A DNA stretch of 64,000 nt, taken from NCBI RefSeq assembly GCF_009905375.1, contig NC_133650.1, positions 305,179,574 to 305,243,573 of the forward strand, given 5' to 3'. The translations under genes were made by a program, and so were the position numbers. Below are positions 1-13,002 of this stretch, one piece after another. The stretch is from Apium graveolens. Its lineage: Eukaryota; Streptophyta; Magnoliopsida; Apiales; Apiaceae. Under the pieces are notes generated by a model. That model made no database searches. It was not told where the DNA came from and worked only from the letters and a program-made list of their open reading frames with translations. Position 1 is the first letter of the stretch. Each line of letters opens with the position of its first letter.

Positions 1-1853
1 GTGCACGTTTCAATTTCTTTATCATGGAGCTTGCAAAGTCATGGTGGATCCAGAATATCAGTTTGAAGCTATAGAGGTTTGAAGTTTGATAGTTAGCGAA
101 GGAGTGGCGTTGGAAGCAATATCGTGGAATGCTTTACTCAGATTGTGAGGGTTGTCTACGGTTAGAGAACATACAACAAAAGGAACAAAAATTACAGTAC
201 ACTTGCAAAGTTATTTCACATATCACTTGCTAATGTATTCTACATATATACGTCACCTTAGTTTTTTTCTCCCAAATATGTCCATATATTTTATGGGTAT
301 AATTATAAATCTTAAAATAATTTACTAAATTTGTCAATATTGTAAAATACGGGACATCAGTTTTTTTCTCACCTTATTGCAACATAGACCAGCAATTCAT
401 GTGCTCGGTATGTTTGTAAGTGTTCATGTTGACTCTATATTTTCAGCTTGGTCAAAACAGATCAACGATAACCACATCACGTATCAAGAGAGCTATGTGG
501 TAAAGTTGTTGGATACATGCATTGTTGTAAGTGAGGAAAAGGAATTGGAGTTATATTGTGCTAGTCATTAAACATTACTCAAAATTTATTTTTTGTTATA
601 GACTAATACATAAAATTGTCAAATTGTGTGCATTATTCTTTATACGGTTTTTTCTCTATATATTAAATTTTATACCTGCTGATTCACTTAATAAATTTGT
701 TTCAAAATTTATAAAGCAAAAAAAGACCCTCACTTAGTTGATAATTCGGATTATTCTGGCCATGGATCCATATGTGATACAAGACTAGAAAACAAGTTTT
801 AGAGATGAAGTTGGTTGAAAATGTTTTCTCACAAGAAAGGTAGATAACAAATAATTTAGTAAAAAAATGTTAACAAATCTTCTAAAATATATTCAAAGAT
901 AATGAATTGAGAGTCATCTTTAAAAAGAAAAAAAGTGTCTTTTGTATCTTCTACAGGTACAAAACATTTAAATTTTGATTATTTTTTGGCAATTGCTCCT
1001 TTATTATATAAATATATATATGAATTTTTTTTAAGATAAATTAATTTATAAATCATTTTCAACTAAGTTGATTTAGTTAAAATTATATCGCGATATATAA
1101 ATGTTAAACTATTTTTAATTTCAAATATTATAAATATTTAAATAATGAATGACCAATTGCCAAATAATCATATTCAAGTCTCGACTAATCAAACTACTTT
1201 TAATTAAATATTATATACACTATATTCAGAATCAACCCAAAATTATCTTTTTTAATAATTTTTTAGACTTCATTTTATTCATACTATAATTAACTAAATT
1301 AAATAAATAAAATTTAATATTTAATAGATATTAGATATTAGAAAGATCATTTAAAAAGATACTGAATTGTTATACAATTAAATATTTATACTTAATTAAA
1401 ACATAATCATAATACATTTTTTATTCAATTACTTTTTCAAAAATTTATAAAAAACGACGTATTATAAAATTTACAATTATATTAAATCATGCTAATTGAT
1501 AATTTTCCAATATTAGAAACCAAATTTTATTATGATTTTTTCACATTTCTATTAAACATGTAATTAATTAAATAAAATGAACTCAAGTTTGGTATTAATA
1601 AAAAAAATTAGGATTGCTAAAAAAAGTGATCGCGCAATTTAATCTTTATACGACATAAAAATATGATCATATTTTATTTAAAAAAAATATTCAACAATAT
1701 ATATACATAAATAATTTAAATTAGCAGTTCTAAAGTTGCGCGCATCACCATCCTAAAAAAGTTATTTATTGTTTGTAATAACATTTTTTATGTACTTTAA
1801 TTGTAAGAATAAAAATATTATGAAATGGAATCAAATCACAAAGAAGAATATTT

Positions 1854-1892
<39 letters not shown>

Positions 1893-2787
1893 TATGTAAT
1901 ATTTTTGAATTTTGCATTTCAAAATTTTAGTCATAAATAATAGTAGAATATATATTTACCAGAAATATAATTTTAAGAATTCTAAATGTGACATTTAAAA
2001 ATATTTATATTTTAAAAAAATTCAATTAAAACTACAGTGAAAAATATTTATTTTACAATTTATGAATATTACCATTTTTAAGAAGGGAAAATATATATAC
2101 CTAATTTGCATAAGTTAATTAATTATTATTTACATAATTGTTATTGAGTAGCTTTTACCTTTATACTCCACATTTTCAATAATTATTTTTATTATAGAAA
2201 TACTAGGTTTGGAATTTATGAGGAGCGCTATATAATTTCTCTAATTATAAGGGTTTGAATAAAGTTTCACTTTAAAAATTATTATAAAGTACTTTTTATG
2301 CAAATTTAAGTTGTAGCGGAGCATTGTTACATTTTTTAAAAAATTACTATTTAAAATATTTAAAATATATTATTTAATAATAGTTTATATATATATATAT
2401 ATATATACATGTGTATGTTTGTTATGTCATTGGAAACGAAAGTCATTTCATTATAAATAAAAAAAAAAGTATAATGCAAAGATAGGATTAATTACGAGTA
2501 ATTTTAATATTACTACTTTATTTTGTGCATTAAAATTATGTTAGTTTAAAAAAAGAAGGGAGTTTTGTTTTTAAAAAATAGAAAATTAAATGTGTTTTAA
2601 TTGAAAATATTATTAGTTATTAGTAATTATAATTTTTCTGTATTAATTTATAAATTTATTTTTACACGATACTTTTGAAAAGGGGAAAAATAGAAAAGGT
2701 AATATATTTTTTAGTTACAAAGAATAATTAGTTAAGTAAGGAAATAAAATAAGTTTTTTATTTTTATTTTTTTGCAGTTTCAGAATT
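1..2787. other. AT-rich intergenic DNA, no gene seen
   Basis: No coding region can be supported here. Short open frames near 377-737 have no recognisable domain and lie in A/T-biased sequence. Simple TA-dinucleotide runs occur near 1857-1888 and 2384-2406. The first ~200 bases are less AT-rich than the rest and might be old gene or transposon debris, but I recognise nothing in them. Confidence 0.6.
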
Positions 2788-5008
2788 ATTGTATATCATC
2801 GATTATATCTTTTTAGTTACTGAACACGAGGCGTCGCACATAAAATGTCAATATAAATTTTATTTTATTGTGGTTTCAAAATTATTACTAAGAAATTTAA
2901 GCAAAAAATTATTATTATCCGATTTCTATAAAATGTAATAATTGAATCTTTGCACCATAAATTTCACATTTTTTTAATTCATACTTTTTTTGTATATCAA
3001 AACTGTACATAATTTCTTCCAAAATTATTATATATCCTCAATTATACTTTTTTAGTTGCAGAATACGTTAAAGACGAAGACGAGAGACTGTGAGCAAATA
3101 CTCTTTTATATTTAGTTGGGGAACACGAGGCGTCGTCGAAGACGCCGCCGAGAAACCGTTAATAAAAAATTTATTTTAATTTTAATCCAAGTTCAAAATT
3201 ATTGATGAAGAAATATAATCGAACATTTAATCTGCTCATATTTTTATAAAAATAATAATTGAAACATTCTTTTTTAATTTATGCCTTTTTATTAAACGTT
3301 TTTCAAAATTATTGTATATCGTCTATTAAATATTTTTGGTTGCAGAACACGAGACGTAATCAAAGACAAAGCCAGGAAACTCTCACTAAATAAATTTCTT
3401 ATTTTTTATTAATTTCAAAATTATTGTATATCCTCTATTATCTGATTTTAGTTGGAGAACATGAGGTATGGTTAACATGAAATCAAGAAAACTTGAGTAA
3501 GAATCTTATTTTGATTTTATTCAAATTTCAAAATTATTAAGAAAGAAATCTAAGTAAAATTTAAATCTAGTCATATTTTTATAATATGTAATAATAAAAA
3601 ATATGCCCAAAAATTTTACATTCTTTTTTAAAATTCATATTTTTACTAAATGTACATATATTTATATTATATATATACATATATATGTTTAGAAATCAAT
3701 ATATTTTGCCTCCATGTTTGAAGTGATGGTTACTTTGTAGTCGTACTGGAAATGGAAATGAAAGCCAAATTATGGAAAAGCCATGTATTCATTGTTTTGG
3801 ATAGGTATTTTGGTAGCAAATTTGGAATTTATATATGTTTTTTGGCTTTTAACTTGGGTATTATTTTTTATAATATATTTGTAACAAAAATTTTGGTCCG
3901 CCGCGTATCGCAACATTCGTGTCTCTATTATTTTAAATTATTTCTTTAAATCTGACATCATAAATTTTACCATAAAATTAAAATTTAAAGCGCCGGTAAG
4001 GTCCCTATAGTTTGATAGTTTGAGAAAGAGAAGAGGATGTAGAGACAAATTTAAATTGACGTCTCTAATATATCTTATTAATTAAAGAATATAAACCGTC
4101 ACTAAAAATATTATTTTGATTAGGTTTAAATTTCTAAATTATTGAGAAATAAATTTAAGCAACAAATTAATGTGATCCGGTTTTTTATAAAATTGAACAT
4201 ATGATAATGTGCACAATTATTTTAACATCCTTTCTAATTAATACTTTTTCATTATTATGCATATTTCTCTACTTCGAATATACGTATATTAGGAGAAATA
4301 TCTAATTTTGTTTCTTTATAACTTAAAATTTATTTCATCTATAATCATAATTTTTTATTTGACATACTACGAGATTATAGTAACTCTGTTGTGTTATGTT
4401 CTTTAATATTAAAGTATTGTTTATATAATGCAACGAATTATGATATATACATATTTTCTATTACACCATTTTAGTTATAAAATTCGATTGGTCGTCGAAT
4501 ATGACACTGAGAAACCGCCAATAAAATATATTATTTTAATTTTAATTTAAAATTATTCAAAAATATATTTAGGAAAAAAACTAATATGATTTAATTTTTG
4601 TAAAATATAATAAATGAAACTTTATATCATTAATTTCACATCTTTTTTCGATTCATACTCTTTCATAAAATATGTATTTTTTCTACTTTAAATACACATA
4701 TTGATAAATAAATATATATTTAAGCAAACAATTGATTTATATGACTTTGTAAAATATAACGATCAAAATTGTGCATCATTAGTTTCACATTATTTTTTAA
4801 TTCATACGTTTTGTTAAATATACATAAAAAGAATTCACCATGCTACATTTTTAATTTAATAACTTTGAAATTAAAAAAAAATACTTTTTATATTTTAAAC
4901 CTTTTTAGCTGCATAATAGGAGGCGTCTTATATCTTAATTTTATATTATTCTAATTTCAGTATTATTGTATATCATCTATTATACTTTTTAGTTATAGCA
5001 TACGATGT
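2788..5008. repeat. Left part of diverged ~112-bp palindromic-core repeat array
   Basis: A recurring block reads, in order: a TATCCTCTATTATA-like stretch, TTTTTAGTTGCAGAA, a GC-rich core of type GAGGCGTCGTCGAAGACGACG, GAGAAAC, then TTATTTTGATTTTATTCCAA and TTTCAAAATTATTG. Cores are seen at about 2828, 3066, 3127, 3351, 3463, 4488 and 4917, with the last, cut one at 5001-5008. Spacings such as 3127 to 3351 (224) and 3351 to 3463 (112) fit multiples of ~112 bp. The units are strongly diverged. The array resumes after the CACTA element at 19894, so it was one array before that insertion. Whether it is a decayed satellite or an expansion inside some older element is unknown. Confidence 0.65.
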
Positions 5009-5670
5009 CACTACAAGAAAAATGCAATCAGACAACGGTTGAAAGACAACGGTTAAAAAAAATACCGTTGTCCTAAAAAATACAACAACGGTGAAATGAT
5101 TTTGAAAAAAAACAGTTGTGTGAGCTTAAGGACAGACAATAGTTATCTATTAGTTCAAAAACTGTTGTCTTTGTTATGCCCTCCCATGGAATCAGACAAC
5201 AGTGTGCAAACTAAAATGTTGTCTTAGAATACTAAGACAACACGCTAGAACTGTTGTTAAATAACAACCATTTATCAGATTAAGACGATGGTTTTGCTGC
5301 TTATGTTGTGTAATTTGGACAAGTGCTTATTCTTACCCTTGTCTCATTAAAAATCAAACAACTGTGCGTTTATACCATTGTTAAAAGGAAAGGCCACAGA
5401 TAATGGTGTTTTAAAGCATTATATTTATAAGATTTACACGACAGATTTATAACGCGTTGTCTAAACACCACACTTTAAAAGATACTTTTAGAGGTTGTTT
5501 TGAATTATTTATTTTTCATTCTCCCTCCTATTTTAATTTAACTAATAGACAACGGTTTGAGATGTAAAAAACTTGTTAGAAACTTAAACACACAATGGTT
5601 TGGTTCTTCATGCATGTTGTCTAAACTCTAGGTAGAAGATAGTTTAATAGATTATCTATAAACTGTTGTC
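5009..5670. repeat. CACTA-1 left TIR and subterminal repeats
   Basis: After the TIR, short words of type GACAACGGTT, ACCGTTGTC, AACTGTTGTC and AACAACGGT recur in both orientations roughly every 20-60 bases up to about 5670 (for example near 5030, 5042, 5065, 5083, 5160, 5550 and 5660). In En/Spm such subterminal repeats are the TNPA binding sites; that role here is inferred from position and repetition. The word contains the core CAACGG. Confidence 0.8.
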
Positions 5671-5937
5671 TCTGAGTAATGTTAAAATGAAAAAAATGAG
5701 TTGTATATATATTAAATCCCCAGAAAATTAATCCAAAAGTAGCCAACCAATGACTACCTAACAAAATATCATCCAACCAATATAGACTAGCAAAAAACCC
5801 TCAATCAAGTTGGCAAATCAGAATATTTCCTCAAGTCAACAACTAATTTCAATTGGATAATTCACAAACCAAATTACTTATTAAGATGTTATGTAAGCTT
5901 ACTTATCACACCCAACAAATAATTACTTATTGCAGAA

Positions 5938-6660
5938 TTTCACTCGTCAAAGCAAGTTCACTTATGGAATTGTGATGGAAGAGATAACAACACGAGATGA
6001 AAGTAGTAATATATGTCCAGCTGAGCAAAGGGTGTTGCCAAGTGGAGGCGTAAGTGCTCATGGACCTCCGACAACCCTCAGTGGCACTGGCATTGACCGA
6101 ATGGCATTCTTACAGGCTAATATAACAAGAGACAACACAAAGTTTGTCAATGGAGCAATTGTGGGTGAAAGAAATGTATTCCAGGTAAGCAAATTGATAA
6201 AAGTTCATAAATAAGTAAAATATCAAGAGTATTTCTTGAAGAAACTTGATGAGTTGATGTTAGATGATTACTGAGTATTTTCTTCCTCGCTGTGTCTTTC
6301 TAATACCCGTGTTCTTGACTTTTTCTGCAGCTAGACAAGGGTCTTTTCATTGGCAGTAAGTTCCCGTTTTTTAATCGTCACCGGTTGACTTGGACCAAAT
6401 TCCTCCAGCTGAAGACAGTGGAAGAAGGTGCTGGTAACCCTCCACCCCCAGTAACAAGTTGTTGGCAGAGAAGAAGCAGGGTATCATATATGAACACCTT
6501 ATTCGATCAGAATTCCAACCAAAACCTTGACAAGCGACCAACAGTTTTAATTAGGCATGTCCATAAAACCAATAATGCAATCAAACAGGCTTTTCCACGA
6601 AAATGGGCAAAAACGGGAAACAATGAAATCCAGATCAATAATCACATTGGTCACTGAAAG
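5938..6660 (+). other. Unassigned exon-like sequence inside CACTA-1
   Basis: Two open stretches can be joined. One ends at 6184 before a GTAAGC donor; the other starts at 6331 after TTTTTCTGCAG. The frame continues across the join (first part rich in S/G/P/T, second beginning LDKGLFIGSKF). The composition is less AT-rich than the surroundings. I recognise no domain. It lies between the left subterminal repeats and the 3' end of the transposase gene, convergent with it. It could be a captured host-gene fragment, a 3' piece of an element gene, or chance. Low confidence that it is expressed as protein. Confidence 0.3.
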
Positions 6661-7049
6661 AAAAATAAAAAAACTGAACATGGTTACAAATTTAAGATTA
6701 ACAGGGTTTATGGCCCATCAACACTACTGTCCAATAATTAGATGACACTGAATCCAACATATAAATGCCAGACAGTCCAAACAATCAAGAAAAAGGGAGC
6801 GATAAATTAGAAAATGACAAATTCCAGTATGATAAATCATTTATAAAAATTAAAAAAACTGCTAACTTCATATATATTAAAACAGTAATCGTAATTGACA
6901 CTGATTAATTAAAATTATCAAATTTTGGCAAATAATAATTCGAGAAATAAAAAAAGATTTACGAATAAATAAATTATAGAAGGCAGAGAGGTAACTCATG
7001 CTGGGGTAATTTTCTAGGAAATTAACTTAAAAGAAGGTAATTTTTACCA

Positions 7050-10000
7050 TCATGGGAGTTGAATCCATTCATCTTCGTCCCGCATATAACTAGCTTTTTC
7101 CTCATCAAGTTCGTCAACATTGGGAAACATTGGCAAGTGCAGCTCATTCTCAAGTTCTATTTCTACTGATCCATCATTTTCATCGTCACATTGTTCATAA
7201 CAGTTCTTTTCCGGTAATTTCAACACGACATACCAATGTTTTTCAAGAGGATCATCAATGTAACAAACCTGCTTAACATGTTTTCCTAGCACGAATGGAT
7301 CATTTACGAAACCTAATTTGTTCAAATTAACAATTGTATATCCCAAGTCATCTACCTTAACCCCCTGGTTCATATCTACCCAATTACAACGAAATATTGG
7401 GACTCTAAATTTGTTATAGTCCAACTCCCATATACTTATTATAACTCCATAGTAGGTCTGTGAAGTATGTTCAATATTCTTCTCCTTACCCTGTACAAGC
7501 ATTGTATCTGCAACGACACAGACACCACTACACTGAACTTGTCGAGTGTCATCACGCTCCTTGGTGCTAAACGTAACACCATTGATTCTATATCCGCTAA
7601 ATGTAGGGACATTCTTGTTGGGCCCTTCAGCAATCCACCTTATCTCCTCAGGTATGTTGTTATGGTCATCCAACAATTCTGATTGAATCTATTTAAAACA
7701 AATTGATAAATATTAATTATGATGTTTGCTTAAATAAACAAATAACAAATACATTTACCAGGGAAAAATATAAACTAGGCCTATTTATGATGTTTTTATT
7801 CAAATAACAATTATACCTTTTTCTTGAACCATTTATGAAATTCTGCATTTTGCTTGTTTTTAAGCCAGACTTCATCATTTTCATGTTGTTGGTATCTTGT
7901 CATCAAAGATGCCATATGCTCGCTGCAAGAAAAATCACTTTCTTTAGTATATTAATCAAAGTGCATAAAATAATGAAATAACACACACTTAAATATCACT
8001 AACTTACTCAAAATATGGTCTAATGTTAGTTGTATTTTGGAGAAAACACAAATGTGCTAGATGCAAGTCCTCATCGCTCGGCTTTATCAATGTCGCACCA
8101 GATAGAGGTCTTGCATTCTGCTCATACTTTGCATTTTGAGACACTCCTATGGTAGATTTTTCAAAATTCACCAAACACTCCACCGCCTCTTCGGCAATGT
8201 ATGCCTCAGCAATACACCCTTCGGGATGAGCCGGGTTCCGTACATATCCTTTAAACGCTTTTAGATATCTCTCGAAGGGATACATCCAATGAAGGAATAT
8301 TGGCCCACAAAGTTTAACCTCTCTCACGAGATGAACTGAGAGATGGATCATCACATCAAAGAACGAAGGGGGAAAGTGCTTTTCAAGCTGGCACAATGTT
8401 TCCACTAACTCACTCTGCATTTTTTCCAACTTGTCTACATCGATCAATTTACTGCAAATTGCCTTGAAGAAAAGGCAAAACCTAATAATTGTGCACCTGA
8501 CTTGTTTTTGTAATACTGATCGAATTGAGATTGGAAGCAAATGATGCAATATCGTGTGACAATCATGAGATTTCATTCCAACAAGCCGAAGATTTTCCAT
8601 GTTTACAAGATTCTTAATATTTGAACAAAATCCATCTGGCAACTTCATTTTAAGAAATGATGAACAAACTATTTTTTTTTCTGCATGCGTTAAGTTCCAT
8701 GATGCCAACGGTACCTTTTCTTTCTTTCCAGGAGTCTTAGGTCTCAGCTCCGTTCTTATTCCCATTTCAGCCATATCAAGACGGACAGATTCCCTATCTT
8801 TTGTCTTCCCCGGAATATTTAGTAAAGTTCCAACAAGGGCTTCGCATATATTTTTCTCGATGTGCATCACATCGAGAACATGCCTAACTGGCAAAAATTC
8901 CCAATACTCAAGTTGGAAGAATATTGAAACCTTTTTCCAAACAGGTCGAGGTTCACCTTTCTTCCATCGTGGTTGCCGTTGTTTCTTTCCAAATACATGG
9001 GCCCTTAAATGCTGTACTCTTTGAAAAACCTCTTCTCCGGTTAATGGAACAGGGGCGACCCCCTTCTCCACAGTGTTATCAAAAGCTGATTTCTGCCTTC
9101 TATAAGGATGATTACGGGGCAACCATCTTCGATGCCTCATAATCACCGTCTTACGGTAATTAACCAACCTAGTAGCTTTCGTTTCATCAATACAAATAGT
9201 ACACGCATTATACCCTTTAATAACATTTCCTGACAAGTTCCCTAAAGCAGGATAATCACTTATTGTCCATAATAAAATGCCCCTAAGCATGAAAGACTCT
9301 TTCTTATAAGTGTCGTACATTTGTTTCCCACGCCACAACTCTTGCAGATCTTCTATTAGTGGTTGAAGGAACACGTCGATATCATTTCCAGGCTCAGTCG
9401 GTCCAGATATTAACAAGCAGAGCATAATATACCTTCTCTTCATACAAAGCCATGGAGGAAGGTTATAAATTGATAGCAAAACAGGCCAGCTTGAGTAATC
9501 AGTACGGTTTCCATGAAAAGGATTGAAACCATCGGAAGATAAAGCTAATCGAAGGTTCCTAGTCTCTGATGCAAAATCAGGCCATTTTTGGTCGACTTCC
9601 TTCCATGTTATTGAATCAGCCGGATGCCTCATTTTACCATCCTTTTGTCGCTCGGTGTCATGCCACGTCATGTCCTTTGCAATGTGAGGTGTATTGAATA
9701 AATTTCGTAATCTTGGTATCAGCGGGAAATACCATAGAACTTTAGCAGGGACCCCTTCAAGTTCATCTCCTTTTTTATTCAATTTCCATCTAGAGGCCTT
9801 ACATACGCGACAAGTAGTTTGTTCTTCATCTAAATCGCCACGGTATAAGAGACAATTATTCGGACATGCGTGTATCTTTTCATACCCCATTCCTAATGCA
9901 CATAAGGTTTTTTTTGCTTCATTGAAGGAAGAAGGGATGTTGTTGCCTTCTGGAAGTAAAGAGCCAAGTAATAACAGAATATCACTGAAGCATGAATCAG

Positions 10001-10478
10001 ACATACCATGCTTCACTTTCAAGTTGTATAACTGGACCAGAGCTTTCATCTTAGTGTACCTCCCACATCCAGGATAAAGAGGTTGATGTTCACCTTTAAC
10101 ATGGTTAATGAAATCAGAAGTGTCGGTTTCGTCCGAACTTTCATCAGAAGACATATCATCGTCGTCGTCCTCGTCACGTTCACCCATTCTTGAGGTGCCT
10201 TGATTGATAGATTCCGAAGTGTCGGTTTCATTAGAACTTTCTACAGAATTATTCTCCCCGTGCCATATCCAACGTGTATAAGTTTGATCAACACCATTTT
10301 GAAAAAGATGGTTTTTAACTATCTGCGCTCTCCATGATTTACTATGTGCGCAGTTTACACATGGACAACTGATTTTTTCTGCATTATAACCATTCTCAAA
10401 TGCAAATATTAACAAATCTTCCACTCCTTTTTTGAACTCTTTCGTTCTTCTATCCGCTTTTAACCATGACCTATCCAT
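7050..10478 (-). CDS. TNP2-type CACTA transposase, 3 exons, 1071 aa, apparently intact
   Basis: Catalytic transposase of the TNP2 (En/Spm TNPD) family. Exon 1 is 10478-8008, exon 2 is 7922-7817, exon 3 is 7688-7050. Donors GTAAGT and GTATAA and acceptors TTGCAG and AAATAG are visible, and the spliced length is 3216 nt with no internal stop. Residues ~3-75 look like the transposase-associated N-terminal domain (start MDRSWLKADRR, Cys pair CPCVNC). An acidic spacer lies at ~100-120. The Transposase_21 core is at ~255-545, with LSSDGFNPF (D316), PGNDIDVFLQPL (D366/D368) and LDVMHIEKN (D536). A DUF4218-like part is at ~590-740 (KSHDCH, HWMYPFERYLK) and a DUF4216-like C terminus is encoded in exon 3. 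The start is the first Met of the family's MDRSW motif. Exon 3 has no true start of its own; its apparent Met near 7676 is a TTG codon. Divergent neighbour: the Ulp1 gene at 14332. Confidence 0.9.
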
Positions 10479-10499
10479 CTTTTAAAAGTCTGAATAGAA

Positions 10500-10985
10500 C
10501 CTCAAATTCAGACTAAATTATGAAATCTTTAAATTTCCCCAAAATCTTTATAACTGAACCCTAATTGAAGTAAAAAAGGCATCAAAATGAATTCAAAACA
10601 GAGGACTTATATAACCCAAGTGCATAAATTAAAGTACTTACCTATCCTTATAGCTTCTTAAAAATGAATTGTGAAGTCTTTATATTTCCCTCGAATCAAT
10701 ATGAACCCTAGTTCAGAATCACAAAAGAATGAATTCATCAAAATGAATTCAAAAGAGAGTACATATAAACCAGACTTCATAAAAGACTGTACTTACCTGT
10801 TCAAGTGTGAAAATAAATTTAAAACCCGAGATCTTGATGTCTTGGAATCTTGATGTGACATGGATTTGATATCTAGATTCGAGGACTTGAGGGTATGAGC
10901 ACGATTTTGAGCATAGATTTGAGAGTATTAGCATGAATTTGAGCATAGATTTGAGAGTATTATGGATTTGAGAGCACATGGACAT
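10500..10985 (-). repeat. Duplicated leader segment and short tandem repeats upstream of the transposase gene
   Basis: Two diverged ~145-bp copies (about 10520-10645 and 10665-10800) share AATCTTTA/GTCTTTATA, TTTCCC, TGAACCCTA, AATGAATTCA and, on the minus strand, a GGTAAGTAC splice-donor-like end (near 10640 and 10797). At 10880-10980 a ~26-bp unit containing GATTTGAGAGTATTA and TTTGAGCATA repeats two to three times. This is the 5' side of the TNP2 gene, so it likely holds untranslated leader exons and the promoter. A duplicated leader exon with its own donor is my inference. Confidence 0.5.
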
Positions 10986-11901
10986 GGATGAACGGCCTAA
11001 CTACCAAGTAAATAAATGTGTTCTTGTTCCGACAGATACATATGTCTGAACAAATATATGTCTGAAATAAAAAGTAATTAATAATATGTTTAAGTCTCAA
11101 CTAAATTATTATATAAGAATTACATGGCTCATAAATTAAAATATTTTGAATAATATTAATTCATTTATTTTCTAGGACCACAATAATTTGGATTTTATGT
11201 ATTTGAATAAATTAATATAGAGGAATAAATTATATAATTTATTAAAAAATAAATAATCACAAATTATTTTAACGAAATAGTATGTCGGTAATAAGAATAT
11301 CGAATTTATATTACACGAAAAATTGTGAAGATGTTCTTTAATAGATATTAGTGTAGTTTGAATCGTTTAGAATGTCTTTATTATCATTTTCAATTTCAAT
11401 ATTTTTTATATTATTAGTGTTAAACGATCGGTAAATAAATCATCTAATTATCTTTAGTTTGTTATTTGTTTTTACAACTTGATCGTATCGACAATTGGGA
11501 GTTCCGAACTATATATTGTTTTACATAATAGTGTTTTTGAAAAACTATTGCCCAACACTAGATTAAATAGTTGTTTGTAAACTGTTACATATAACTCACT
11601 AGCGATAAGTTCGACTTTTTGGAGTTGATATCCCATGTTTATCGATATTTTTTAAATTTGTAAATATTTTCGACGATCCAATTATATGGATGTTTAAATC
11701 ACCCTTTCAATGATCCAAACATATGGATGTGCTTCGAATATGAATATGATTATCATATACAATATTGATACCTTTTCTAGAAAAAGATGTTCAGATGTGT
11801 TTTTATATTAATTGAATCTTTCTTATTAAGCATATTCATCAATTATTCTAAACATTATACTTTAAACCCTATCTTAACCCCAAATAATTTTTTTTATTGT
11901 A
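10986..11901. other. AT-rich interior of CACTA-1, nothing recognised
   Basis: No open frame, repeat or known element is apparent. The stretch lies between the two divergent element genes and would be expected to hold regulatory sequence, but none can be pointed out. Confidence 0.5.
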
Positions 11902-12040
11902 GGTAACCCGCAGCCGCTACCCTTCAGGTGCGCACTGGGTAAACCGTACGGGTTCACGCAATAGCCTGCAAACCACGTGAACCAAGCTAAACCGCATTTA
12001 GGGACATACTCTAACTCAGGAGGCATAATCATAAATTCTC
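11902..12040. other. GC-richer unassigned repeat fragment
   Basis: An island reading GGTAACCCGCAGCCGCTACC, then GGTGCGCACTGGGTAAACC, GGGTTCACGCAATAGCCTGC and AAACCACGTGAACCAAGC stands out from AT-rich surroundings. It has the look of a conserved end or core of a common plant transposable element, but I cannot assign the family. It is flanked by the foldback element at 12104. Confidence 0.3.
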
Positions 12041-12103
12041 TTCCCCTAGTGATCCTTATATCGTAACCGTAACCCCTTATAAGTCACCTTATCAGTCGAC
12101 CCT

Positions 12104-12589
12104 ACTTATAAGTTGAATTTACGACTTATAAGCTGATAAGTTGAATGTTAGTAACGACGTACTTTGTTCTGAATATATTTTGATTTTTTCTTCTTCATCA
12201 ACTTTATTTTATAAAGTTATGTTTCAAGATGTCAATCTAATCAAAATTCATTAATTTTAATTAGATGTTGAATTGTTGAATTATAATTTTAGTGAAAATA
12301 AATGTAAAGCTATTTTATTGAAAGTTGAAAAAGACTTTCATTCATAAGAAAAAAGAATTACTATCGTTGGGATCTGATTCTACTGCAGAATCAGATCCCA
12401 ACGATAGTAATTCTTTTTTCTTATGTATGAAAGTCTTTTTCAGCTTTCAATAAAATAGCTTAACATTTATTTTCACTAAAATCATAATTCAACAATTCAA
12501 CATCTAATTAAAATTAATGAATTTTGATTAGATTGACATCTTGAAACATAACTTACTTATCAACTTATAAGTCGTAAATTCAACTTATA
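12104..12589. repeat. Foldback (long inverted repeat) element
   Basis: The centre is at 12382-12386 (5-nt spacer) between GGGATCTGATTCT and AGAATCAGATCCC. The right arm runs to ~12589. The left arm matches it almost base for base back to ~12212 and, after a ~70-bp segment present only in the left arm, again at 12104-12140 (ACTTATAAGTTGAATTTACG). The arms are therefore ~200 bp and end in ACTTATAAGTTGAATTT-type sequence. A transcript through it would form a long, nearly perfect hairpin. It sits inside CACTA-1 between the two divergent genes. It is probably a foldback/MITE insertion; target duplications were not resolved. Confidence 0.8.
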
Positions 12590-13002
12590 TTTATTAAATA
12601 TTAAAATTAATGACATATGGTTTTAGTTTCAGTTTTGGCCAAAAAATGTCCCAAACCAAACCGTGCTCCACCCTAGTTACAACTCCATCTTTAATTATTT
12701 TAAAATTTTACAAAGAGAAACTTAATATCCTTAATTATTAGTTGTTTAATAAATTTTTATTCACAAACGTCTCTGTCAGCGTAATCTACGTTTGTTTATA
12801 GTAATATTCTTACTTATTATTATTATTTGTTTATAGTGATATAATCGAAGTCTTCGAATCAGATTATCGAACTTTTAAGGTACCAAAAATTTAACTTTTA
12901 TGGATTACGTCAAATGTTTTATCAACATATGTGCACTCGCAAACATCGAACATTTAAAAATTAAAAGTTTTACAATAGATTATTCTTATTTTTGTTTTAG
13001 AT

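Noticed and set aside
377..737. Two small overlapping plus-strand open frames
   Set aside because: AT-rich, no domain, no splice context or conservation visible.
7439..7682. Separate start of a gene near 7676
   Set aside because: The apparent Met is a TTG codon inside exon 3; the frame continues upstream to a splice acceptor at 7689-7690.
8599..9142. Open frames on the plus strand within 8599-9142 and 9694-10077
   Set aside because: They lie antisense to the well-supported TNP2 exon and show no domain; they are shadows of its codon pattern.
12104..12589. Foldback as an artefactual inverted assembly join
   Set aside because: The arms differ by substitutions and a ~70-bp segment and end in defined sequence, so a biological element is more likely, though reads should confirm it.
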